A stretch of 64,000 nt of DNA from Sarcophilus harrisii (taxonomy: Eukaryota > Chordata > Mammalia > Dasyuromorphia > Dasyuridae): contig NC_045428.1 of assembly GCF_902635505.1 (NCBI RefSeq), forward strand, positions 432,303,106 to 432,367,105, in the 5' to 3' direction. The first letter of the stretch is position 1, and every line of letters begins with the position of its first letter. Shown here in pieces: positions 1-11,991 of the stretch. The notes under the pieces are model-generated. The model worked only from the letters and a program-made list of their open reading frames with translations, was not told the origin of the DNA and ran no database searches. The position numbers and the translations under genes were made by a program.

Positions 1-1095
1 AAGTCCCATCAGTACTATATTGAGATCATTATCTTTCTGTGTTTACATTTCTCAACCAATATTCAATTAAATGGAAAAAGACTTTTGTGTTCTAGTTAGA
101 AGATAAAAATATTGAGTTGTTCATATCTTACCTCTCATAAATTACTCCATAATCTGGAAATGAAAACAATTAGGTAAAAGGTCAGTAAAATTCTGCTTTA
201 CTCTTTTCAGCTCTTAAGGTCAATGATGTATTTGCTTCATTCTGTATTCTTTCTTTTCCTTCTTTTACCATGGCTTTTTTTTTTTTTTTTTTGTCTCTAC
301 TCCTATTTCTGTACCCTTTTTTCTCTTTCTACCTTGCCTCCCTTATTCCCTATGATCTCTCTTTCCTATCCCTTTTTACTTTCTCATTGTTAGAAAAAGG
401 ATAATCACATTTTTGTATAAAGTGACACCAAAGAGAAGTCACTTAAAAGAAAATGACTTCCACCAAATATCCAAATAAGGTAAATTTGTTTTATAAGCTA
501 GACAGAGAGGGAATTATTGTCACTTAGGGAATTTGCTCACCCCAGATCTTGGGGTGATATTGAAAAGTCAGTATCACAGATCAGTTTTGTAAATCAAAAA
601 ATGAGTTCCTTAAAGGTAAGTGGGTTTTTTTTTTGGGGGGGGGGGGAGGTTTTATATGCCTAGCATTAGCACAATTCTTGGTACATGTTACGAATTTAAT
701 AAATGATGTTGAATTTAGTTGGGTTGATCCATTAGGAAGCATTGATGTTCTGAGAATGAACAAAATGTGTTTCACAATGAGTTTACTTCTTGACTTTAGG
801 AAATTTCAATTGTTTATTGATAGATTAAAAGGCAGTATTAAAAAGATAAAATTTCCTTGTTTCAAGAGATTGCCACTAAAGCTATTTTATAAAATTTGCT
901 GATTTAAAAAATTATTTGAGAATGGAATTTTAAACATAAATTTATTTTTTATGTAAATTGTTCAGTTCCATGCAGGAGTATAGTCCTGGAAACTTGCTAA
1001 TATTGTTACATGATACAAAATGCCATCATTTTGTCATGCATAGTAAATTAAATAGCATTGTTGTAAATTTTCTAATTTCTGTTTTCTATATTTAG
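1..1095 (+). other. Intron of N4BP2L2 (partial), no gene
   Basis: AT-rich intronic DNA upstream of the large coding exon. I see only a poly(T) run near 277-292, a run of G near 637-647 and a polypyrimidine tract ending in TTTAG at 1095, which is the splice acceptor of the next exon. No coding exon or recognisable repeat stands out. Short open frames here are not supported by any splice logic. Confidence 0.6.
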
Positions 1096-2876
1096 AGAAG
1101 AAAAATTGAAGAAACCTAGCAGAGCAAGTCAGAGAAGAAATAGAAGAAGAAATAGGAAACTGAAGAATAGTAATGCTAAATCTATGAAGAAAGAATCATA
1201 TGGAACCCTAAGTTATCCTGTGCCAGAGGATGAAGGCACATCTGAAAGTGAAGAGCATTACTCAGAAGAAGAGAATAATGGAAATTTAGTCTCCATGTCC
1301 ATTGGAGATCTGGGATGTACATCAGCAGATTCTGTAAATAGACACAGTAAGGAAGGTAGTAAAAGCATAAAATTTGAGCTTGGAAAAGAAAATATTTCTA
1401 ATGCTCAATCTGTCACATCTGTAACTTGGGAAAATCCACCAACGTGTGACTCAACTGCAGAAAGTAACAATTTGTATCAATTAAGTTTGACATCCATTCC
1501 CCATGAAAATGCACTTGGACACATGTATAATCATCAGACAACAGTTCAAAACTTTATAGAAAAACAAAATAATTCCTATGTACCAGGTATCAGATGCTCT
1601 GAAGTGAAGGCTGATAGTCATGTTGAACCAAGTCATTCTGTGGTGTTCGGCATTAAGGATAGAATTGTGTCTGCTAAAGCCACTTGTGTTCTCACAGAGG
1701 AGGATAGCATGTCAGCTGAAAAACTCAGTGATAAAGAAATGCTGCCTAATCAATGCAGATTTAACTCTTCATATGAAAATTTAAAATACGGGCACAGAGC
1801 AAATAGGAATCAAACAAATTGTTGGGCTTTTTTCTCAGCTACATTATCTGATGAAAAACTGGAGTGGGATTTGGACACACAGCCTTCTTTTACTGGTTGG
1901 CCTGAGGGGCCTCATAATTTTATAAACCCACAGAGACAAAAGAAATCTAGGTGTTCCAGACAGACTTGTCCTGATGGCCCTAGAGAACTGATAAGACTTG
2001 TCTACACAGATAAAGGCACAGACCCAGGAAACCATCTGCAAGCACTGATGGAGGAGAATGCTGATGCATTAAGAAATGAGGAGCTGGCATCTTCTCCAAA
2101 TAAACTTATAGACCTAATTCCATTCATGGAGACAGAAACTAATGTCCTTAGAAGCAACTTGCCTGAAATATGTGTCCAAAGGAAAACATCAGCCATAATT
2201 ACTAAGAAGGGAAGACCCAGACGGATTTTTAATTTGGCTCCAAACTTTCACCTGCCAAGACAAGCTGTGGTTAGTGTAGAAGAAAAGAGGGATGCTCTGA
2301 TAACAGATAGTCAAACATTTAAAAACATTTTGGTTGTAGAAAATGACAGAAGTCCAGAAGTGAATCATGAAGAGAAGAATAAGCCAGAAGACATGACTGT
2401 CCAATGTAATCTATCACTAGGTTATCCCATAGATCTTCCATCCAACTCTGGAGGAGAACTGCAGTCTCATGATGTATCATTCAGTCAGCTGAGAAAGTCT
2501 TTGTGTCTCCCTAAAAGGGCTGTTCTAAAGTTTTTGTTTACAAGTGAGAAAAGAATTTTAATGTTTAAATCACAAACAGTGGGAAATAGGCTGAATGAGG
2601 TAGAACTAATTTCTTCAGAAATTTCAAATCATAAGCCCAAAATTTTATTACCTGCTAAAATTTCTTCAGAGCATCCTAGTTTTGGCTTTGATGTTTTTTC
2701 TGGAAGTTTTGGTGCCAAAGTTCACAAAGAAAAGGAGTCCAAGTCATCACAATGTGTACAAACTAAATATAATCAAGATTCACTAAGGATCATGCCTAAT
2801 TCCTTTGGTCTGCCCTTATCTCAGAGATTTGCTTTCCAACTTGTAAATCTGTTTGGATCTCCTGGAGTGCCAATAG
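1096..2876 (+). CDS. N4BP2L2: N4BP2L2 long-form large coding exon (NEDD4-binding protein 2-like 2)
   Basis: This is an internal coding exon of 1781 bp, bounded by acceptor TTTAG (1091-1095) and donor AG|GTAACT after 2876. It enters with one base completing a split codon, holds 593 whole codons beginning EEKLKKPSR, and leaves with one base. The apparent frame runs on past the donor to 2980, but that part is intron read-through. Visible parts: a very basic start (QRRNRRRNRKLK, residues 14-25, nuclear-signal-like), an acidic Ser/Glu stretch (about residues 37-56), a Trp-rich block (CWAFF...WDLDTQPSFTGWPEGP, from residue 242), a block GRPRRIFNLAPNFHLPRQ (372-389), and a closing LPLSQRFAFQLVNLFGSPG motif (about 572-590). 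The last two resemble the middle region of N4BP2. In the family, N4BP2L2 carries an upstream P-loop polynucleotide-kinase-like domain, which is outside the window. Identification rests on these motifs and on N4BP2L1 lying downstream on the same strand. The cellular role of this segment is unknown to me. Confidence 0.85.
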
Positions 2877-3616
2877 GTAACTCTTTTGGTCACTTTCTTA
2901 AAATGAGTTTTCTAGTTTCATCCTTCAAGTTGTCTTATAGTCAGTTATTACATGGTGTTTCACTTACTGTTTTCATATAGTTCAGTTTTGCAATCAGAAG
3001 ATTCATCATGAATTGTGCTTTTCCCTCACTATTAGTTATTTTGAATGAATGATATTATGGGTATTTTTAATCTGAATAAATTCTGGGAGAATTTGGAGAG
3101 AAGATGAGAGTCGGACTGGACAAATAAGTGGTGTAGGGATTATTGAGGAAATTTAACTCTTATTTCCCTCACAACTTGCTATCTTGTCAGAATTTCCAGT
3201 TGGTATGTGATCTCTATTTTGTCTTCATTCAGTTATAATAAAATTGTCCAGCTCAGGTTGAAATGTAAGACTACATTAATCATTGGAAAAAAACCAGCAA
3301 TAGGAGCAACATTAACAATAACAATTTTGAACCCTTTCAAGATGAGCTTTGATAACCATCTTTGAGGAATGTTGTAAAAGAAAGGGAATTTGCACTGAGT
3401 GACCTCCAAGTTCACTTCCCAATTCTGTGACTTGAGTTGGAAAAAAAATCCATTTATATATACAATGGTATTGATTATAAGATGGACTAGTCTACACATC
3501 TAAATAATTTCATATGAAACTTGTTTAGTCTTTAAAAAAAATCATCATACACCGTCAGGTATATTTAAGACACTAGCTGGCATGAAATTAAAAAGATTTG
3601 CATGTCCAATTTTTGC

Positions 3617-3825
3617 CAATAGGGCAGTGTGTCTTAATCTGTTTTTTTTAATGTCATGGATCTCTTTGTTAGTCTAGCTAAGCTTACAGACCACTGCTCA
3701 GAATTTCTTTAAGTGCATAAAATAAAATATATAGGATTACAAAGAAAACCATTTATATTAAAATATAATTGTCAAAATATTAAAAACAAAAACAAATTTA
3801 CAAACCCCAGGTTAAAAATCCCTAT
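3617..3825. mobile_element. hAT-like non-autonomous DNA element, copy 1
   Basis: The left end reads like a decayed AGGG..TCTTAA..T terminus and the right end contains CAGGTTAAAAATCCC, forming diverged inverted ends. The middle (GCATAAAATAAAATATATAGG, then ATTACAAAG) is shared with related copies at about 27681-27875 and 28313-28440. I recognise the layout as an old mammalian element with CAGGGGTTCTTAACCT-like ends. The family name is not certain. Confidence 0.5.
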
Positions 3826-4139
3826 GGCAAAACAGCAACTGTTATCTCTCACCTTGCTTGCTCACTTTTCTACTCTGTTCTGAATCCTTCTTTTTCAATT
3901 TGGTATTCTCAGATAGCTTAGCTCCCAAAACATCTTACTAAAAATTAGCAACAAATTTCATGGCCGGACAGGCAGAGTCAGTGCCTTGTTTGGGACATTT
4001 TTGAATCCTATTAATGCTTTAAAGTAGTGATTCCCAGCTTTTAAAGAATTGCTATGTTTTTTTCATTTTCTGCCCTCTAAAAAAAATGCTATATGCCACA
4101 TTCATTCATTCACTTATATTTGGTTTAATTTAAAAACTT

Positions 4140-4440
4140 TTTAATTCTCATTTGATCAGCACAATCCAACACTGTTAAGTGCTATTATTATTCCTATTTT
4201 ACAGATGAGGAAACTAAGGCTGAGAAAGGTTAAGTGATGAGGATCCTGCCTTAAAAACCTCCTACCATTGTGATCCTAGTGAATCACTTAATTTTGGTCA
4301 GCGTCAGTCTCTTCATCTGTAAAATGAGGATAAAATTAGCATCAACCTTCCAGCATTGTTGTGAGAATGAAATGAGATGATGTATATAAAACACCTTGAA
4401 AATGCCAAAGCTACATATATGTTAGCTATCATCATTGTTG
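4140..4440. repeat. Two MIR/CORE-type SINE fragments
   Basis: TTTTACAGATGAGGAAACTAAGG at about 4198-4220 is the core of a MIR-type SINE in antisense orientation. It is followed by a sense copy with TCTTCATCTGTAAAATGAGGAT and the distal GTTGTGAGAATGAAATGAGATGATGTA. Both match the CORE-SINE consensus I know from mammals. Confidence 0.75.
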
Positions 4441-4446
4441 TGTTTC

Positions 4447-4472
4447 TTTTTTTTTTTTTTTTTTTTTTTTTT
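4447..4472. repeat. Poly(T) tract
   Basis: Uninterrupted run of T just after the SINE and before the pyrimidine-rich L2-type segment. It is a simple homopolymer. Confidence 0.9.
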
Positions 4473-4479
4473 ATTTAAA

Positions 4480-6125
4480 TTACTACTTCCCCAGGTCATT
4501 CTCTTTCCTCTCAAGGAGTTCATTGCCTGGTTCACTTTCTCCACAACTCCTGTCACAAGAGACCTCATTACATATGTTAACATTCCTTTAAATACTCTAA
4601 TATCCCAGTTTCTTAGTCTCTTCAAATTCTATAACTTATTCTTTGACCCTCCCTTAGTACCACACAATGATGGCATCATCCTAGACTATAAGTATTCAAT
4701 TTCTGTGATAAAATACTTAACAAACCTATGTCTGATCATAACCTTCCATCATCTTATCTCTCCTTTTGAGTTGCCTCTCCTGACCCTGTTCTTTGTTTCC
4801 ATTGTGCCCTCTAATCCTGGACTTTCTGAGGCTATTACTCCTTTCTAACTTCACTTTTCTTTCTTTCCAATCTGAATTCTCAAATTAATCAGTTCAATTC
4901 TACCGTCTTCTATTTACAAATGCCTTGTGCTTCTCTCTGTCCTATTTCCATTCCTGCCTTACCAAACTGAAACTTTTGATTTCTGCCCCCAATCTTCTTC
5001 ACTCTAGTTAATGCTGCAGAATGAAGTTGAAGATAGTTCAGCCAGCCAGCCCAAGGCCTCCACTTACAAATTTATGTTACCTAACTTTACTTGGGCTCTC
5101 ATTCTAGCAAGGAATCCTATTTTGCTCCTCCCTAACAGATTGCCCATCCCACTTGTGAAAAAGGCTATTTAAAACCTTTTCTCCTCAAATCTTCCATATC
5201 ATCTTTTCCTCCTTCCCCCCAACTCCCTTACTGTTTTGTATTTTGCTGAAAAAGTAGAGGGCATTTTGCTAAGGCTTGGGTTATTGACATAACTTTCTTA
5301 AGTCCTAAGTACAAGCCAGCCCATGACGGGGCAAGAATTGCTCTCTCTCTGTTATACACACGCACACACGCACACACACATATACACATACACAGTATAT
5401 CAAGATATTCGATACAAAGGCAGGGAAGTTGGCTCATCTCTTTTCCTCCAGGCTCCAATTATGAAGTAGCTCTTCTTGCTAAGGTCAACTCTTCCACACG
5501 TGGTCTTTATCCTGTTCCCTCCTTTTTCTCTGACAGACTGTCTTCTCAATCATCCCCCCTCACTATGTAATCTTCATTTTTTCATTTACCTATTCCTTCA
5601 CCACTACCTTCAAACATGCCCATCTTCTCTGTCCTTTAGGAAAAAAAAAAAAACACTTTATTTTAGACTCTATCATCCTCTCAAGTTATTTTCCTATAGT
5701 GCACCTCCTTTTCTCAGTCAAACCCTTAGAAAAAGATATCTAAACTCATTGCTTCTATTTCCCCCTTTCTTGTTTCTCAACAATCTGTTGTCTGATTTCT
5801 GACCTTATCACTCAACTGAAATTGATCTCTCCCAAGTTTCCCTCTCAATTGCCAGTTTGATAGGCTTTTCTCAGTCCTTATCCTTTCTGACCTTTCTATT
5901 GCATTTAACATTTTTGACCACCCTTTCTTTTCTGTTGCTCCCTCTTTAGGTTTTTGTGACACAACTTCCCCTGCTCGTCTTACTGATTCTTAGGCTCCTT
6001 TGCTGGATCATCAAATATGTCATACCTCCTAATTGGCTTTACCCCCAATACACTTTCCTGGGACTATTTTTCTCTCTAAACTTACATTTGACAACCTCAT
6101 CAGTTTTGTCATAGATTGGACTTGG
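4480..6125 (+). mobile_element. L2-type LINE fragment, 5' piece
   Basis: A C/T-rich sense strand with phrases typical of the L2 reverse-transcriptase region: TTTGACCACCC, TTTTTGTGACACAACTTCCCC and TCCTTTGCTGGATCATCAAATATGTCAT (about 5900-6020). The order fits L2. It breaks off near 6125 at another repeat and seems to resume at about 7690. It is broken by many stops, contains an AC/GT simple repeat at about 5350-5393, and is an old fossil copy with no working frame. Confidence 0.65.
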
Positions 6126-6129
6126 TTCA

Positions 6130-6720
6130 GGTTAGTCTTGTTATCTTATGATTGGAAGTGCAATAAAATGAGATATTGGATCATCTAACAATTGTTGTTG
6201 TTCTTTCTTTTTTGAGAGGGCCAGTGACATCACAGGGATCACCCTGTCTTTGCTTGCTCCCAAATTGGATTTAAGGGAGGCAGAGTTACACAAAATCATC
6301 AACCTTACTGTTTCTTCCAGAGTCATTGAAGTCCAGTGGGAAGACAAAAATGGAGATGACTGAGGATACCCTAGGATGTAATCGATGACCCAAGCATCTT
6401 CAATGTTTGACCAAGCTATCCATGCCCTACAGCTCCACAGGTGCTTCAGACACCTTTGCCAAAGAAAATCTTCATTCATACACTTGGGATAGACATCCCC
6501 CTAACTCACTGATAGTTTAGAAGCCCTTTAGTTACTCTTAACCTGATTTAGCCAAGATGTTTTACCAGAGTGTGGCTTCTATGCATGCTGCAGCTTCTTG
6601 GAGCCATAGGTAAGAGTTGAATAAATCAGATGTGGATGAACATCCCTAAAAAGAGCTGAGTAAGTCCTCACACCCGAGGTGTTAGTCCTTCTAAACATCT
6701 CATATACTCTAAGTTAACAA
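6130..6720. repeat. Marsupial interspersed repeat (GAGGGCCAGTGACATCA type)
   Basis: Contains TTGTTGTTGTTC, GAGAGGGCCAGTGACATCA, GGATTTAAGGGAGGCAGAG and AGTCATTGAAGTCCAGTGG. A second copy of the same layout lies at 22745-22990 (GAGGACCATGACATC, GATTTAAGTGAGGGAGAG, GCCATCTGGGTCCAGTGG). I know this sequence as a common marsupial repeat but cannot give its library name. It splits the L2 copy. Confidence 0.55.
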
Positions 6721-6964
6721 AAAGAGGTATACTTAGCCATAAGATAGAAATAATATTCAGCAAGGATGTAAAATCAACTAATTTGACTAGCTTCCTTGCT
6801 TCTGTATTAACCATCCTGATCTACCAGTAAATTGTGACAGAGCAACTTTTACCCTCCTGTGAGTTGACTGTACTTAGGATAATCAGTGGCACAAGTCTTA
6901 GTCTCCTGAGCTGATGAAGTCTTGAGGATGTTTCTAAGGAAAATTAAGCTAGCCTACAGATAAG

Positions 6965-7060
6965 GCATTAAACATTTACTATGTATTTAACACTGGAAAT
7001 ACAAAAAATAAGCTCCTTTTCAAGGAACTTTTATTCTAATGGGAGAAGTAAACACATAGG
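6965..7060 (+). repeat. SINE fragment (TACTATGT..CACTG class)
   Basis: Reads as a diverged copy of the repeat whose better copies carry TACTATGTGCCAGGCACTGTGCTAAGC: it has ACATTTACTATGTATTTAACACTGG followed by CAAGGAACTTTTATTCTAATGGGAG. Short and old. Confidence 0.5.
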
Positions 7061-7689
7061 AGATGGAATGGATGGGAATGACGGGTTGGAGTTATAACTG
7101 CATGGAGTCAAGGTAGCTAATGTAGAGAGTGAATTAAGAGGAAACTGAGCAGTGTAAGTGAGAATTCTGATCATGATGTGGTGGTTCTGGACTCATCTCT
7201 CCACAACTCAACCTTAGAGGGGGAATGAAGTCATTTTCAGGGATACAATATAGCCAATGTGATACTATACCCTAATCCTAAAATAGTTTTTCCTTAAATG
7301 GTATTGAGACTATCCTTGAAACTTAGTTGGCTCAGGGATTAAAGACTATGGCTAGTGTTACTATATTTTGGTTACCTGAATACAAAGTAGCTGTGGGAAG
7401 TTCCAGATGTGCATTGATGCTTGGCTGATGGAAGACGATGTGCAGCTGAAGCAAGTAGTAACTCGGCTCAATCAGCTTGAGCTGTCCTGAATACCTGTCC
7501 TTATTGTATACCTTTTTCTTTCTATAGTGGCTCAGTAAATCTCCTTTTGTTAACAATGAATAATCTTCATGTTGTTCCAGTATCAAGTTTAAACTATTAA
7601 GAGGACTCACTATTAGGCCCAGCTCAAAACACCTACAGAACAAAATATCACTCCTTACACAAGCTCCCATGGGCTTAATTATCATGTCT

Positions 7690-8200
7690 GTTTTGATGAC
7701 TCACAGATCCATGTCTCCATTCCAATTTCTCTCTGGACCTGTAGCTGTGAATCACCAGATGTATATTTGACATTTTAAAGTGCATGTCTTAAAGACATTT
7801 TGAATTCACTGTTCCCAGACTAAATTCATTATCTTTTCTTCCAAACCCACTCACCCACCCCCTCCTACATATCTCTTTCTATTGAGGGAACTATCATCTT
7901 TCTGATTCCTGGATTTGTAATCTTGACATTAATCTTGACTCTTTGCTTTCCCTCACCTCACATAACCAATTATCTGCCAAATTTTGCATCTACCTTCAAA
8001 ATATCTCTCCTATCGAACCTCTTCTCATTACTCAGATTGCTTCCATATTAGTTCAGGCCCCCCTAACCCTTACCTGTAGCATCACAATGGCTTTCTAATT
8101 TGTTTCCTTGTCTCCACTGTCTCCCCATTCAAATCCATTTTCCCACATAGGTGTTAAAGTGACTTCCTTGAACATATTTCTAACCATATCAGTATACTCC
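7690..8200 (+). mobile_element. L2-type LINE fragment, 3' piece
   Basis: Pyrimidine-rich segment with TTAATCTTGACTCTTTGC, ATTGCTTCCATATTAGTTCAGGC and ATGGCTTTCTAATTTGTTTCC, and the CCATTTTCCCACATAGGTG phrase that precedes the L2 3' end. It follows the 4480-6125 piece in the expected order and orientation, so both are likely one interrupted element. Confidence 0.6.
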
Positions 8201-9149
8201 AGGGATTCCTTTGGTAAGAATTTGGGATATAAGTTACTAACAGTGGCTTGGTCAGAGCACCTGATCTCCTAGGAGTCCTACACACAGAATCTAGATAAGT
8301 ATCTTTAGGAGTACTTGCTTGTAAAGGGCTGAAACTCTGAGTAGGTGCACTGGAATCAGACAACTGAGCACTTAAGGCTAATTATCCATTGGACAATACT
8401 CTATTAGCATATGCTTGGAAAATGGCCCTTCCCACTATTCTGTGCTGGCTCAATCTTTTGGTGTATACAGATAATTGTAGCAAGGATTAGAGGGTGGAGT
8501 AAGACAAGCCAGAGTCACTTTTACAGTGGATGAGGAGAAGGGAGGTTGTGGAGACCTTGTGTCCATTTCCTTCACTTCTACCCCTAAAGACCAAGAATAA
8601 AGACCAAGGACTTTTGCTTATTCTGACTCCAGCTGATTCTAATGCATCCAGAGGGCTAACTCAGTCTTCACACTTGCTAAATAGAAAAAGGCATGGATGG
8701 TGTAAGCATTCTATAAATATTATAAGAGAAATGTTAAGGGGATCATTGAAGGGGCCTGTGATTTTGGCTTAGATTTCTGAAATGCCTAGATGGAAAAATC
8801 AAGTTTTGCTATGTTTTTTAAAGGAGATAAAAAACTTACCTCGGGAAAGGCAAAGTAGGAAGGAAGAATGATCAGGCTGAGAATTGTCAGTGAAGGAGAG
8901 TGAGAAGAGAATGTCAGTGAAGCAGTGTGAATAGATTTGTTTGACTAAGTCTAACTAAAAAGTCTAAACAAGTGACTGGTATATTTGAAAGTGGCTAAAA
9001 TTTTGTAGGAGGGATACCACATGACAAAATTACATCTCACTTATATTTCATAATAAAGATGTTGCACACAAATTAAAAGTGCATGATAAAGTCTTGACAA
9101 AGATCTGAGTATGGCTGTGCTTGATTTTAAGCAATTCTTTTACCAGCTA

Positions 9150-9290
9150 GTACTTTTCTTAGTGGACAATTGAGGAAACTGAGGCAAACACCCAGATTTG
9201 CCCAGGTTCATACATAGGAAGTCTCTAAGGTCATATTTGAACTCAGATCCTCTAGACTCTCTCCAATGCACCACCTCGTTGCCTCTATAT
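9150..9290 (-). repeat. MIR/CORE-type SINE, antisense
   Basis: Shows ATTGAGGAAACTGAGGCAAAC, then TTTGAACTCAGATCCTCTAGACTC and CAATGCACCACCTCGTTGCCTC, the antisense layout of the marsupial CORE-SINE family. Confidence 0.75.
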
Positions 9291-9731
9291 ACCATTAGAA
9301 ATGATTCTTTTGTTGTCTTTGTTTCTTAGGCTGCTTCTACTTCACATATATAGCCACATACAGTTAAAATTTACAAATGCATAGAATTACATGTGTGTAA
9401 TAACCATTTTCAATAAGTCCAAATGCTTTTCACTAATCAACATCTTCCTGTTATTCTGGTATCTGGAAGCAGTTCCAAGTTTTAATTCACATTTTTAAAG
9501 GACTTTTAAGGTCAAAGCCTATCTTATATTTGTTCTCTATATCTAGTTACAGCTACATCTTAATCTGTCTGTTTTTAATATTATATCTCTAGTTAGATCT
9601 ATAGCTACATCTATATAGCTATCTATCTGTCTCTATCTGTATAGCTAAATATACCTATATTCCTATGTAAAGTAAAAGGCTTCTGTGACATTAGTGACTA
9701 AATATATCCCATTTCTTTTTTTTTTTTACAG

Positions 9732-9817
9732 AATCTTTGTTGCTTGATGACTATGTAGTTAGCCTAGACTGGAAAACATTAAAGATGATCTATTTGCAGT
9801 GGAAGACATCAGTAGAG
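9732..9817 (+). CDS. N4BP2L2: N4BP2L2 coding exon (86 bp)
   Basis: Bounded by acceptor ...TTTTTTTACAG (to 9731) and donor GAG|GTATAT (GT at 9818). The one base left by the large exon completes a Glu codon. The exon then encodes ESLLLDDYVVSLDWK followed by TLKMIYLQWKTSVE: 29 codons ending exactly on a codon boundary. The joined reading GSPGVPI-ESLLLDDYVV is smooth, and the phases agree on both sides, which strongly supports the exon. This stretch resembles the short helical segment with a conserved WK/QWK pattern in N4BP2. Its function is not known to me. Confidence 0.85.
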
Positions 9818-10133
9818 GTATATTGTCTTGTTTAAAAAAAAAAACCAAAACAAACCTTCCCTAATTTATATTTTAAACACACACCCACCTTAACCAAAAA
9901 CAGCTGGAAAAAAACATACATCTATTAAATTTGAATATTAAAATGTGTTATTACTGGATAAAATAGGAAATTATATGAATGGATAATGTGACTGTATATT
10001 CTATACAACTAGTTAATAAAATAGTGTAGCATTTATTTGCTTACATTTTCTAAGCAAGCTGTTTTGTAGCTATCCATAGCACGTGATTCAGCAACTATCT
10101 TTTTAAAAGTGTTTCTCCACTAATTTGGATATA

Positions 10134-10210
10134 GACAGAGTATCCCAAAAATCATAATATAGTTTGAAAATATTAATTAAAACTGAACTATGCCTTTTAG
10201 AACACCCTGT
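10134..10210. mobile_element. Mariner-derived palindromic MITE, copy 1
   Basis: About 77 bp. The left end GACAGAGTATCCCAAAA and right end TTTTAGAACACCCTGT are diverged inverted repeats and are flanked by TA dinucleotides. The inner arms TATAGTTTG.../...AAACTGAACTATG also pair. Same design as the copy at 45672-45748. It resembles the MADE1-like mariner class of mammals. Confidence 0.65.
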
Positions 10211-10218
10211 ATAAATCC

Positions 10219-10560
10219 ATATGCCTATACCTATGTCTATCTGTACCTATAGCTCTATCTACATATCTATATCTCTCAAGGCCTATACTTATATCTGGAA
10301 GTATCTATTTGTATCTATGTATCACTAGCATTATATGTATCTGTATCTTTCTATATCTATATCTGTATCTACATCTATCTGTATAGCTCTAACACTGTAT
10401 CTATGTTTGTACCTATTATCTATTTGTATTTGTATCTATCTCTTTGTCTATAGCTATACCTATATACTTGTCATTATATCTCTCTCTCTCATTAACCATA
10501 TATCTCTATCCTTGAATCTGTATCCATATAAATACATATGTCCATATGTTATATATGTGT
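10219..10560. repeat. Imperfect TATCTATATCTG simple-repeat tract
   Basis: Long AT-rich stretch made of variants of TATCTATATCTG and TATCTGTATC, with many interruptions. It ends near the GTGTATGTGTAT run at 10556-10569. A shorter related tract is at about 9590-9665. An old microsatellite; the open frame across it is repeat-driven. Confidence 0.8.
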
Positions 10561-10609
10561 GTATGTGTATCATATTTCCTTTCATTTCCCTGATTTTATT
10601 CTGTTTTGG

Positions 10610-10960
10610 GTATCATATAAACTGGAGAGGCAATGTGGTATATTGGATGGAAGGCCAGCTTTGGATGATCTAAATTCCAATTGTACAATACCACCTACTA
10701 ATTCTGTGATCCTGGGTCAGTCCTTTAACCTCAGTACAGACAGCTCTTTATGACTGTAAACAACAGAAAAGTTGCTGGTACTGCGTGAAATAGAAAGAGT
10801 TTTTCTACTAGTAGCTCCCAAACCTATAAAATTACAGATCTTTGCAATTTATAGTTTTGGAGAATTAGCTGTTTAAAGCACTGAGAAGTTATGAGATTGT
10901 CCAGGATCACATAATGTGTTGGAAGGACTTGAACCCAGATCTTTCTGTCTGGCTCTCTCT
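10610..10960. repeat. Two CORE/MIR-type SINE fragments
   Basis: The first (10610-10760, sense) has GGCAATGTGGTATATTGGATGG then CTGTGATCCTGGGTCAGTCCTT. The second (10840-10960) has TTGTCCAGGATCACATAATG and GGACTTGAACCCAGATCTT, the antisense form. Confidence 0.7.
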
Positions 10961-11264
10961 ATATTAATGTGGCTATCTATGTATCTAAACTAAAAATTTG
11001 ACGCTTATTTTACAGATTCAGAAATCACTCATGAGGTTTCAGTGGTCCTCTATTGTGATACAAGATGTCATTGATCCATTTATTTTGTCAGGAAATTTCA
11101 CTGATGGATATGGGTACACTGGCTGAGAAGGTAGAAACCTTATAAACTAAAATTGTAGAAAATACAATACAATATTAACCCTAGGGAGAGATCAGTTAAT
11201 GTTAAGTGGTGATGGTGAAAATACAGGTTAAGATTATTCTGAAGATATGAGCTATTGCCTCTGA

Positions 11265-11515
11265 TGTCCTCCAAGTGTGCCCTTTCTCAAACCTAACACA
11301 TCTCTTTATTCGTACCTATTTTATGTAACTTGTATTATTTGGTTTTATAGGTTTATGTGTGTGTGTGTGTGTGTGTGTATGTGCCATATTCTTTCCTACA
11401 GCAGTTTGAGCTCCAAGAGTCCAGGAACCATGTCTTATCTAAACTTTGTATCTCTCCCATGCAGCACAGTGCTCTGCACATAGTAGGTGTTTAATAAATG
11501 TTTGTTTCATTGGAT
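11265..11515 (+). mobile_element. L2-type LINE 3' end with a TG microsatellite
   Basis: Ends in the L2 3' terminal phrases TGAGCTCCAAGAGTCCAGGA, GCACAGTGCTCTGCACATAG and TAGGTGTTTAATAAATGTTTG. A (TG) run of about 25 bp sits at 11355-11380. Confidence 0.75.
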
Positions 11516-11945
11516 TTGTTATTGTTGTATGTTAAATTATGTGTGCTCAGAGGCATTGTTAGTGCATCTTGAAATCAAAATTATAATGACGGAAATGTAA
11601 TGGAGCATTGGAAATCTAAAAGCTCAGGATAATAGATGCTTCTAATTTTTCTTGTTTATATATACACTTCAATGAAAGCAGTAGCTTATTCTTCCCATTT
11701 ATTCAGATAGATTTTTTTTCTGAAGACTTCTTATAGTTTTCCATCTCCTAATGATAGTCTGAAAAGTAGCAATATTTTAGCAAGTTGAACCATCATTCTT
11801 TGTGCTCCATTGGGAAGTTTTCAATTCCTCTTGGCTCTGCTTCTCTTGGGAGTTCTCTGATTTGAAGCTTAATGGCAATGTAAATTGAATACTGAATGCT
11901 GACTGTCCCTTTTCAACATGTACATTTTATCATGATGATTTCTAG

Positions 11946-11991
11946 GAACGACAGAAGAAGATTAGAAAGAAAAATGAAAATTCCTTGATTG
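11946..11991 (+). CDS. N4BP2L2: N4BP2L2 coding exon (46 bp)
   Basis: Small exon between acceptor GATTTCTAG (to 11945) and a very strong donor ATTG|GTAAGTA (GT at 11992). It starts on a codon boundary, matching the phase left by the 86-bp exon, and encodes ERQKKIRKKNENSLI plus one base. The joined protein reads QWKTSVE-ERQKKIRKKNE, a charged, probably helical segment. Phase agreement on both sides and the near-consensus donor are the main evidence, because the exon itself is too short for confident homology. Confidence 0.75.

Larger units (their letters stand above)
2877..9731 (+). other. N4BP2L2 intron (6.9 kb), repeat-filled
   Basis: Intron between the large exon (donor GT at 2877) and the 86-bp exon (acceptor TTTTTTACAG ending at 9731). 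It holds a hAT-like element (about 3617-3825), MIR-type SINEs (4140-4440, 9150-9290), a poly(T) run (about 4447-4472), an L2-type LINE in two pieces (4480-6125 and 7690-8200), and a marsupial repeat between them. Stretches 2877-3600, 6720-6960, 7070-7680 and 8200-9140 show nothing I recognise. Confidence 0.7.

Noticed and set aside
2877-2980. The large N4BP2L2 frame continues past the donor to a stop at 2980
   Set aside because: The donor AG|GTAACT at 2876 joins in phase to the 86-bp exon and restores N4BP2-like protein. The extension (NSFGHFLKMSF...) is hydrophobic and unlike the family, so it is read-through of intron.
5476-5802. 108-codon open frame
   Set aside because: Lies in an L2-type LINE fossil; the composition is pyrimidine-driven and has no protein support.
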